From an uncultured Desulfovibrio sp. (GTDB lineage Bacteria > Desulfobacterota > Desulfovibrionia > Desulfovibrionales > Desulfovibrionaceae), in NCBI GenBank assembly GCA_900553145.1, contig USCL01000263.1, positions 1-5,039 of the forward strand: DNA of 5,039 bases. Direction: 5' to 3'. Position numbers and translations under genes: made by a program. Below, piece by piece: positions 1-4,266 of the stretch. Every line of letters begins with the position of its first letter. Position 1 is the first letter of the stretch. Below the pieces are notes generated by a model. That model saw nothing but the letters and a program-made list of their open reading frames with translations. It had not been told where the DNA came from and did not search any database.

Positions 1-1
1 C

Positions 2-82
2 GTAGCTTCTAAGGCTTTACCGGTGACAAATGAAAATCGCCCGGTGAACCGCGCAGTTCGCTATTTCATCCGGGCGCGATGA
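2..82 (+). CDS. Phage tail-fibre C-terminus, 5' end outside the window (fragment 1)
   Basis: Only the last 26 codons and the TGA stop are in the window. The frame ends in E-N-R-P-V-N-R-A-V-R-Y-F-I-R-A-R, a C-terminus I recognise from tail-fibre or tail-collar proteins of tailed phages and prophages, where the distal tail part contacts the host receptor. The same ending recurs in the fragments ending at 852 and near 1650, which supports the reading. Since the upstream part is missing, this may be the intact, expressed fibre gene of the locus or another partial cassette. The stop is followed by a roughly 35-bp block that is repeated almost unchanged after the second fragment. Confidence 0.72.
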   Translation, partial: VASKALPVTNENRPVNRAVRYFIRAR

Positions 83-123
83 CTTGCCAAATCTCTCGGA
101 ACTCCTTATCTTAAAACGCAAGA

Positions 124-155
124 GGGACGGCAAGTGCGCTAACACCTACCGTCCC
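124..155. other. Conserved stem-loop after tail-fibre fragment 1
   Basis: GGGACGG (124-130) pairs with CCGTCCC (149-155) and GTG (134-136) with CAC (143-145), around the 6-base loop CGCTAA. The corresponding place in the next unit (895-922) has a different sequence but again pairs around a 6-base loop, so the pairing seems to be conserved rather than the sequence. On the minus strand the stem is followed by TCTCTTGCGTTTT, which could make it a terminator for the small gene at 272-364. On the plus strand no T-run follows directly. Confidence 0.55.
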
Positions 156-217
156 ATTGTGCGGGGTCTTTTTCGGGACTCCCCTAGCGGTAAAACAGAC
201 GTTTTTCCACCAGACAG

Positions 218-246
218 CCCCTAACAGTCTCAACCACTGTTAGGGG
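218..246. terminator. Perfect 11-bp hairpin between convergent genes
   Basis: CCCCTAACAGT (218-228) and ACTGTTAGGGG (236-246) are exact reverse complements around a 7-base loop. An imperfect outer stem (207-215 with 256-264, 7 of 9 pairs) extends it. It lies between a plus-strand tail-fibre end and the stop of a minus-strand small gene, the usual place for a bidirectional terminator. The T-runs are weak: GTTGCTTTG follows on the plus strand and no T-run follows on the minus strand. Termination is therefore inferred from position and from the matching hairpin at 981-1040. Confidence 0.5.
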
Positions 247-271
247 CGTTGCTTTGTCCAGTGGGCTGTTT

Positions 272-364
272 CTAGCTCAGGAACTCGTCCATCAGCCAAT
301 CAAACAGCCGGACAAGGGCAGCCCAAACAGCGGCCTTTGCCAGCATACGGATGAATCCGTACAT
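272..364 (-). CDS. Conserved 30-residue microprotein, copy 1
   Basis: I do not recognise this protein. It starts M-Y-G-F-I-R-M-L-A-K-A-A and ends W-L-M-D-E-F-L-S. A gap-free alignment with the minus-strand protein at 1048-1140 gives 15 of 30 identical residues, including M1, Y2, R6, K10, A11, A12, W14, A16, R19, L20, W23, L24, M25, L29 and S30. Most other changes are conservative, such as I/L, M/L, L/V, V/L and F/I. Three basic and three acidic residues sit among many aliphatic and aromatic ones, suggesting an amphipathic helix. AAGGAGG lies at 377-383, but 12 bases from this ATG. A closer ATG (370-372) opens a different frame of 26 codons ending at 292. Compared with copy 2, about 10 bases seem lost between the two start positions, so translation may be impaired. 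It converges on the tail-fibre fragment ending at 82. Confidence 0.5.
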   Translation of the reverse strand: MYGFIRMLAKAAVWAALVRLFDWLMDEFLS

Positions 365-425
365 GGTGGCATGGAACCTCCTTACAATCCCCCGCTGGTG
401 ACTGAACAGGGAAGTCCCGACGGGA

Positions 426-454
426 AATCTACACGGGGTTGCATGTCATATCAA
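426..454 (-). promoter_or_regulatory. Possible promoter of microprotein copy 1
   Basis: Read on the minus strand, TTGATA (449-454) and TAGATT (426-431) are separated by 17 bases, close to a sigma-70 promoter. The predicted start would leave a leader of about 55 bases before the ATG at 364. The matching position upstream of copy 2 has TTGATT and TAGGGT, also 17 bases apart. Recurrence in an otherwise diverged stretch is the main support. Confidence 0.35.
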
Positions 455-496
455 GCCGTAGATATTCCCCTGTGTTGTTTAGATTTTTGAGCGGAC

Positions 497-852
497 ATTC
501 CAGTCTATCCGGAACTGGTAGGGGTTATCGGCGGAATTGTGCCCAACTATAGGGGATATTTTCTCCGAGGGGTTGGTGGAAGCAGCGCCGCTCTTGGCGT
601 CGAGCAACAGGACGCAATGCAGCGTATCACGGGGGAATCAGGACAGCACCCCAAAAAACAGATGAGGTTGGAGAGAATACATGGGGTGCTTACTACGTTT
701 CAGCAACCGGTAGGGGATGTAATGTATACAGGACAGGAGATAACGCATGGTCTTACAAAGACACCATATTTGACTCTGCCCGAGTCGTCAGGACGGCGGA
801 AGAGACTCGTCCCATCAACCGTGCAGTTCGCTACCTCATCAGGGCTAGGTGA
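497..852 (+). pseudogene. Tail-fibre C-terminal cassette, 5'-truncated and frameshifted (fragment 2)
   Basis: The first part reads I-P-V-Y-P-E-L-V-G-V-I-G-G, then V-P-N-Y-R-G-Y-F-L-R-G and Q-Q-D-A-M-Q-R-I-T-G-E-S-G, a recognisable tail-collar/fibre stretch, up to about 643. From about 661 the homology continues in the -1 frame: D-E-V-G-E-N-T-W-G-A-Y-Y-V-S-A-T-G, N-A-W-S-Y-K-D-T-I-F-D-S-A-R-V-V, and R-P-I-N-R-A-V-R-Y-L-I-R-A-R with TGA at 850-852. The switch falls near CCCC and six A at 649-658. There is a stop at 488-490, no ribosome site and no good start codon at the opening, so this is a partial copy lacking the N-terminal part of a fibre gene. It could be a dead remnant or a silent donor that recombines into an expressed fibre gene. 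Full-length fibres normally have a shaft domain upstream of Y-P-E-L, which is absent. Confidence 0.75.
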
Positions 853-894
853 CTTGCCAAATCTTTCGGAACTCCTTATTCTTCAAAACAGAAA

Positions 895-922
895 GGGCCA
901 AGGTGCATCAACACCTTAGCCC
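895..922. other. Conserved stem-loop after tail-fibre fragment 2
   Basis: GGGC (895-898) pairs with GCCC (919-922) and AAGGTG (900-905) with CACCTT (912-917), with one mismatch, around the 6-base loop CATCAA. It is the counterpart of 124-155. The two stems share little sequence outside GTG/CAC but both pair well, which points to selection on structure. On the minus strand the stem is followed by TTTCTGTTTT, so it fits an intrinsic terminator for transcripts coming from the small gene at 1048-1158. Confidence 0.58.
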
Positions 923-980
923 CCGGCATGGGATGGTTCTTTAAGGGCCTCCCCTCCGGTAAAAGGGTTGTCCCAATTTA

Positions 981-1040
981 CCCGATGGAGACCCCCAACG
1001 GTGTTAGCCGCACTGTTGGGGGTCGCTTCATTCCATCGGG
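981..1040. terminator. Large two-tier hairpin between convergent genes
   Basis: The inner stem pairs 990-1003 with 1011-1024 (14 positions, one G-T wobble) around a 7-base loop. The outer stem CCCGATGGA (981-989) pairs exactly with TCCATCGGG (1032-1040). It occupies the same place as the hairpin at 218-246, with different paired bases. It separates the fibre cassette ending at 852 from the stop of the minus-strand small gene at 1048, so a bidirectional terminator is likely. No strong T-run follows on either strand; TCGCTTCATTC is the best on the plus strand. Confidence 0.55.
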
Positions 1041-1047
1041 CTTGCTT

Positions 1048-1158
1048 CTAGCTCAGGATTTTACCCATGAGCCAGCTTGCCAGACGGGAAAACGCGCCCC
1101 ACAGGGCCGCTTTCGTCACCAGCCTGAGCAGATGGTACATCCGCCGTTTGCTTGGCAA
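1048..1158 (-). CDS. Conserved microprotein, copy 2 (36 residues from TTG)
   Basis: I do not recognise this protein. The conserved core starts at the internal ATG (1138-1140): M-Y-H-L-L-R-L-V-T-K-A-A-L-W-G-A, ending W-L-M-G-K-I-L-S. It aligns without gaps to copy 1 at 272-364, 15 of 30 residues identical, and both end at TAG within the same TTCTAGCTCAGGA motif. I chose the TTG start at 1156-1158 because AAGGAGG (1163-1169) lies four bases from it, whereas the internal ATG is 22 bases away. The extension adds M-P-S-K-R-R. Basic residues (R6, K10, R19, K27 of the core) with regularly spaced aliphatic and tryptophan residues suggest a cationic amphipathic helix, perhaps membrane-associated. Function is unknown: a phage accessory peptide, a small toxin or a regulator are all possible. 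It is convergent with the fibre cassette ending at 852 and divergent from the one starting near 1282. Confidence 0.55.
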   Translation of the reverse strand: MPSKRRMYHLLRLVTKAALWGAFSRLASWLMGKILS

Positions 1159-1227
1159 CTTGCCTCCTTTCCATCCCTGCCTGTCTGCGGAGAGGAGGCC
1201 CCGTATTGCCCCTTGCGGGACTTCGCC

Positions 1228-1256
1228 ACCCTACGGACATACTCCCCAGAAATCAA
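1228..1256 (-). promoter_or_regulatory. Possible promoter of microprotein copy 2
   Basis: On the minus strand TTGATT (1251-1256) and TAGGGT (1228-1233) lie 17 bases apart. The -10 match is poor on its own. Support comes from the same spacing and near-identical -35 hexamer at 426-454 upstream of copy 1. Confidence 0.28.
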
Positions 1257-1281
1257 GGCACAGCAAGCCATTTTTGCCTTC

Positions 1282-1691
1282 TTACCAGTGTATCCGGAAC
1301 TGGCCGGGCTCATCGGGTGGAACGTCCCGAATTATCAGGGAGTGTTCCTCCGGGGATACGGAGGACAGACTAGCTATCACTATGACGCGGTAAGTCACTG
1401 GAGCACGGGGGTAGATGGGCTGCAAAGGGATGGAATCAGAGCAACCTATGGAACTTTTGTAGGTGGAGACTGGCCAGGACATAACAATCAGGGTGGAAAC
1501 TCGAGGGCCTTCAGGCCCATAGGCTCTGCTGGAGTGCAAAAAGGGAAAGCAAGTATGATCGGATACTATACAGCTTTGACGGGACCCACGGTATTCCCGT
1601 TGTTTGTGAAGTCCGCCCGGTGAACCGCGTAGTTCTTACCGCATCTGAGCAAGGCCATTTGACCTATATTATCTCGGAGATCTTCTTATAA
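1282..1691 (+). pseudogene. Tail-fibre C-terminal cassette, 5'-truncated and eroded (fragment 3)
   Basis: The reading begins L-P-V-Y-P-E-L-A-G-L-I-G-W, then V-P-N-Y-Q-G-V-F-L-R-G-Y-G-G-Q-T-S, then L-Q-R-D-G-I-R-A-T-Y-G-T-F-V-G-G, all matching fragment 2 and the tail-collar/fibre family. Near 1560-1572 the frame shifts: S-F-D-G-T-H-G-I-P-V-V-C-E-V-R-P-V-N-R-V-V continues in frame 3. The usual A-V-R-Y-L-I-R-A-R ending has been lost through small insertions or deletions, and reading runs on to TAA at 1689-1691. The remains of the post-stop block (TCTCGGA) are visible near 1673. The same plus-strand frame stays open upstream to 928, but that part crosses the hairpin and the minus-strand small gene and shows no fibre similarity, so the cassette truly starts near 1282. 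No ribosome site precedes it. Confidence 0.72.
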
Positions 1692-1723
1692 ATTATATTT
1701 ATGCAAGTCATAGCTTCATGCCG

Positions 1724-1767
1724 ACCAACGCCAAGGGAGACACGTCTCTTGGCGTTGGTTTTATATT
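1724..1767 (+). terminator. Strong intrinsic terminator closing the array
   Basis: ACCAACGCCAAG (1724-1735) pairs exactly with CTTGGCGTTGGT (1748-1759), and three more pairs (one a G-T wobble) close toward a 6-base loop. TTTTATATTT follows at 1758-1767. This is a classic Rho-independent terminator for plus-strand transcription leaving fragment 3, and it separates the phage-like region from the dehydrogenase operon. Confidence 0.82.
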
Positions 1768-1935
1768 TACTATGTTATTTTATTTATACCAGTCTATCTA
1801 AAACTTGATTGAGGTTATTGGCTATGAAGGGATGGCCCTAAGATAGGTAAAGAATACTCATAGTAAAGTACGTTTGGTGCGAACGAAGCTAAAACATATT
1901 TAAAGCCAATTTACCCTAATAAGTAGTGAAATACT

Positions 1936-1967
1936 TTGCATTATATCAAAAATATCAAGTATATAAT
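1936..1967 (+). promoter_or_regulatory. Weak promoter candidate for the dehydrogenase operon
   Basis: TATAAT (1962-1967) is a perfect -10 hexamer in an AT-rich setting. TTGCAT (1936-1941) is the nearest -35-like hexamer, but the 20-base spacer is longer than the usual 16-18. If used, the leader before the ATG at 2287 would be about 310 bases. Other AT-rich matches are possible in this stretch. Confidence 0.25.
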
Positions 1968-2141
1968 ATTGATATCCCCCCAAAGCGCCTCTACATTGGA
2001 AAGAAAGGAACCTCAATCTGTCTATTCAGTATGACGTCCGGAAAATATGCTCCCGTTACCGGAAACGTTCAGCGGAAAAGTTTTAGGTCACAAGTGAGTT
2101 CTCTTTTTATGGAGAAAAGAAGGCATGTTTAGCGATATCTG

Positions 2142-2159
2142 TTCTCTTGGCCAAGGGAA
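2142..2159. promoter_or_regulatory. Near-palindrome in the operon leader, possible operator
   Basis: The exact 10-bp palindrome CTTGGCCAAG (2146-2155) is extended to 18 bp by TTC and GAA, with one mismatched pair at 2145/2156. Dyads of this size are typical of dimeric repressor sites, and it lies about 130 bp before the first operon gene. There is no second copy in the window and no regulator gene nearby to link it to. Confidence 0.22.
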
Positions 2160-2286
2160 GGGTGAATGAAGCAAGTTGAGCGCCAGGCAGGAAGTAGATT
2201 GAAGCACTAAAAGGATTGCCCTGAACCAGAAAACGGGTCCAAGCCCAGATTTTCCATCACATCTCAAAAAGGGGGAAGGCACAATC

Positions 2287-2853
2287 ATGAGTAACGAAAC
2301 TCTGACGCCTGAGATTGAAAAAAAGCCATTGAGCATGGTCGTAAACGGCAAGAAAGTCGGCCCGATCGACGTGCCGGTCGGGATGCCGATGATCGACTTT
2401 TTACATCATTATCTCAACCTGACTGGTACACATTTCGGCTGTGGGCAAGGTGTCTGCCATGCCTGTACCGTCGTTGAGGTGCTGCCGGATGGAAGCCTGG
2501 CCGATACCCGAACCTGTATTGCCAATGCACATTCCTTCAATGGTAAGACCATCATCACCATTGAAGGCCAAGCAAAAACGGACGCACAGGGCAACATTAC
2601 GGAACTGACGCCGATTCAAAAGGCGTTTATCGAAAATTTCTCGTTCCAGTGTGGCTATTGCACGTCCGGTTTCGTTGCAGGCGCGACAGCGTTTATCGAT
2701 CGCCTCAAACGTGAGCCGGTCAAGCGTGCCGAACTGGAGCGCGCAATCGAGGAAGCACTCAATGACCATATTTGCCGCTGTACCGGGTACGTGCGGTACT
2801 ACGAAGCCGTGCGTGATGTTGCGCTCGCTACGCCCGGCTGCGTGATCGGTTAG
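2287..2853 (+). CDS. [2Fe-2S] small subunit of periplasmic molybdenum aldehyde dehydrogenase
   Basis: Electron-transfer subunit of a xanthine-oxidase-family aldehyde dehydrogenase. At 188 residues it is slightly longer than the usual 150-170 because of an N-terminal tail of about 15 residues. The N-terminal plant-ferredoxin-like domain (about 16-88) carries the first cluster on C52, C57, C60 and C77 (G-C-G-Q-G-V-C-H-A-C, then R-T-C). The helical C-terminal domain carries the second on C122, C125, C163 and C165 (Q-C-G-Y-C and C-R-C-T-G). All eight ligands are present. GGGGGAAGG lies seven bases before the ATG. The following cytochrome gene starts 11 bp after the stop, so the two are surely co-transcribed. 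It has no signal peptide. By analogy with related enzymes it would fold in the cytoplasm and be exported together with the Tat-bearing large subunit. Similar subunits belong to the Ald complexes of acetic acid bacteria and to isoquinoline 1-oxidoreductase; I do not assign a symbol because naming is inconsistent. Confidence 0.93.
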   Translation: MSNETLTPEIEKKPLSMVVNGKKVGPIDVPVGMPMIDFLHHYLNLTGTHFGCGQGVCHACTVVEVLPDGSLADTRTCIANAHSFNGKTIITIEGQAKTDAQGNITELTPIQKAFIENFSFQCGYCTSGFVAGATAFIDRLKREPVKRAELERAIEEALNDHICRCTGYVRYYEAVRDVALATPGCVIG

Positions 2854-2864
2854 GTGGGTCCATT

Positions 2865-4172
2865 ATGAAAAACAATAAACTGCGCAATTGGATAGTAGCC
2901 GTCATCGTCATCATTGTTGTGGTGGCGCTTGCCATTTTGCTTGGCCTGTTCCGGACATCAAGCGTAGCACAGCAGTCAAGAGAAGCTCTTTCGCCCGAAC
3001 AGATGCAAACCCTGATCCCGCGCGGCCGCGAACTGGCCCTGGCCGGGGACTGTTTCGGATGCCACTCACAGCCGCAAGGGCCGATGGGCTCCGGCGGGCT
3101 GGCGATAGCGACGCCGTTCGGTATGCTTTATTCAACCAACATCACGCCGGACAAACAGCATGGCATCGGCAACTATACGCGTGCCGACTTCCATCGCGTA
3201 ATACGGGATGGCATCGCGCCAGACAAGCGCAATCTCTATCCGGCAATGCCCTATGTCTTCAGCCATCTCGCGACGCCTGACGACATTGACGCGCTTTATG
3301 CCTACAACATGAGCATCCCGGCCATGCCCATCGCCAATAAGGAAAATACCGGCGTGTTCGTGCTGCCGGTGCGTCCGTTCATGAATTTCTGGACGCTGTT
3401 GAACTTCCCCGATCGCAAGGCACCCCAGAATGGCCAGCGGTCCGCCGAATGGAACCGTGGGGCCTATCTCGTCGAAGGCTTGGCGCATTGCGGAGCCTGC
3501 CATTCGCCGCGCAACTTCATGATGGGCGTCGAATTCTCCCGATCCTTGCAGGGCGGGGAGGTGGACGGCGTGGCTGTTCCCGATATCACAGCCCCTGCGC
3601 TTGCCAAACGGGGCTTCGATGTCCCCACGCTGGGCGCCTATCTCGCCACCGGCATCGCTCCCCAGGGCACTTCGTTCGACAGTATGTACACCGTCACGCA
3701 TTTCTCAACCAGCGCGATGTCACCTGAAGATGTCAAGGCCGTCGCCACCTACCTGCTCACCGGCAAGGACGGCAAACTGGTATTGCCGGCCGCGCCTCCC
3801 GCGCCGTTGCCGCAAGCCGTCGCTCCTAAAAACGGTACGCCCATGTCCGCAGGACGGTTGATCTATATGGCCTCCTGCGCAGGCTGCCATGGCATGGACG
3901 GCGAAGGCATCCCTAATGTCAGCCCAGCCATGAAGGGTAACGCGATGCTCGCGATGGACAACCCGCAGACGCTCATCAAGGTCGTCCTCAACGGTACCCC
4001 CACTCAGATCTTCAGGAATGGAGAGCGCATGTACGCCATGCCGCCCTTCGCTCACCGCTTGGATGCCGCCGAGGTCGCCGATCTCGTGACCTGGATCAGG
4101 GCGGAATGGGGCGGGCAGGCCGTGCCGGTGACAGCCGGACAGGTACGTGCACAGGAAACCGCGGTAAAATGA
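2865..4172 (+). CDS. Membrane-anchored triheme cytochrome c subunit
   Basis: 435-residue electron acceptor subunit that would carry electrons from the iron-sulfur subunit to the quinone pool or a terminal oxidase. An N-terminal hydrophobic helix (about 9-29) preceded by K and R residues is a signal anchor or an uncleaved signal peptide, placing the rest in the periplasm. Three haem c sites follow: C63-F-G-C66-H67, C209-G-A-C212-H213 and C338-A-G-C341-H342. Likely axial methionines are M128 (P-A-M-P), M285 (S-A-M-S) and M392 (Y-A-M-P). A proline/alanine-rich linker (about 308-322) separates the second and third domains. Length and layout match the cytochrome subunits of alcohol and aldehyde dehydrogenases of acetic acid bacteria. 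The ribosome site (AGGTGGG) is modest and sits only 11 bp after the preceding stop, suggesting translational coupling. Cytochrome c maturation genes would be needed elsewhere. Confidence 0.93.
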   Translation: MKNNKLRNWIVAVIVIIVVVALAILLGLFRTSSVAQQSREALSPEQMQTLIPRGRELALAGDCFGCHSQPQGPMGSGGLAIATPFGMLYSTNITPDKQHGIGNYTRADFHRVIRDGIAPDKRNLYPAMPYVFSHLATPDDIDALYAYNMSIPAMPIANKENTGVFVLPVRPFMNFWTLLNFPDRKAPQNGQRSAEWNRGAYLVEGLAHCGACHSPRNFMMGVEFSRSLQGGEVDGVAVPDITAPALAKRGFDVPTLGAYLATGIAPQGTSFDSMYTVTHFSTSAMSPEDVKAVATYLLTGKDGKLVLPAAPPAPLPQAVAPKNGTPMSAGRLIYMASCAGCHGMDGEGIPNVSPAMKGNAMLAMDNPQTLIKVVLNGTPTQIFRNGERMYAMPPFAHRLDAAEVADLVTWIRAEWGGQAVPVTAGQVRAQETAVK

Positions 4173-4186
4173 ACGGCAAAACGAAC

Positions 4187-4215
4187 AGGCCTGCCACAAC
4201 GCACGGCAGCCTTTT
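4187..4215 (+). terminator. Small hairpin with T-run between cytochrome and large-subunit genes
   Basis: AGGC-C-TGCC (4187-4195, one bulged C) pairs with GGCAGCCT (4205-4212) around a 9-base loop and is followed by TTTT (4212-4215). It lies 15 bp after the cytochrome stop, in a 94-bp gap that is long for this operon. It may act as a partial terminator or as an mRNA-stabilising structure lowering large-subunit expression. A true operon end is unlikely because the next gene encodes the catalytic partner. Confidence 0.35.
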
Positions 4216-4266
4216 CATGCCGCTTGCAGGATCCGGCGCAAAGGGATTCCGAACAGGAGAAAAGCA

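Larger units (their letters stand above)
83..1691. repeat. Two diverged tandem units of about 770-785 bp
   Basis: Matching landmarks recur in the same order: the block after the fibre stop (83-115 and 853-886), a first hairpin (124-155 and 895-922), a GGTAAAA-containing stretch (189-196 and 957-964), a second hairpin (218-246 and 981-1040), the motif TTCTAGCTCAGGA (270-282 and 1046-1058), a minus-strand small gene (from 272 and from 1048), and the tail-fibre cassette opening (500-518 and 1285-1303, 18 of 19 bases identical). Offsets are 770 to 785 bp. Divergence between the units is heavy outside these blocks, so the duplication is old or the units were acquired separately. The last unit ends in a different terminator. 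Confidence 0.75.
1768..2286. other. Long intergenic region and operon leader, no convincing gene
   Basis: This 519-bp stretch begins AT-rich and becomes more GC-balanced toward the operon. I see no tRNA, IS end or repeat in it. A 68-codon GTG-initiated frame at 1926-2132 has no ribosome site and low-complexity, unfamiliar sequence, so I left it out. Two overlapping 14-codon frames (2125-2169 and 2166-2210, sharing ATGA) have purine-rich sequences before their ATGs and could be leader peptides, but support is slight. The operon promoter presumably lies here. Confidence 0.5.

Noticed and set aside
405..430. GAAGTCCCG-containing stretch resembling the minus strand near 1210-1228 in inverted orientation
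   Set aside because: The match is short and gapped, and could be chance. It was considered as a sign of an inverted segment or REP-like element but is too weak to call.
254..490. 78-codon plus-strand frame
   Set aside because: It is the complement of microprotein copy 1 plus its promoter region. The minus-strand frame shows the conservative changes; the plus frame does not match any family.
928..1281. Upstream part of the 231-codon plus-strand open frame
   Set aside because: It crosses the two-tier hairpin and the antisense microprotein gene, has no ribosome site, and shows no tail-fibre similarity before about 1282. Its likeness to the frame at 254-490 is explained by the conserved minus-strand gene.
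1..1770. CRISPR array or attachment-site repeats
   Set aside because: Repeats are few, long and diverged, spaced by about 775 bp, with no short regular repeat-spacer pattern. No tRNA gene or exact terminal duplication is visible.
1926..2132. 68-codon frame starting with GTG
   Set aside because: No ribosome site, AT-rich unfamiliar sequence, no conserved motif; treated as chance opening in the leader.
2088..2351. 87-codon minus-strand frame across the start of the iron-sulfur gene
   Set aside because: It begins inside the coding region of the small subunit and has no ribosome site or recognisable motif.
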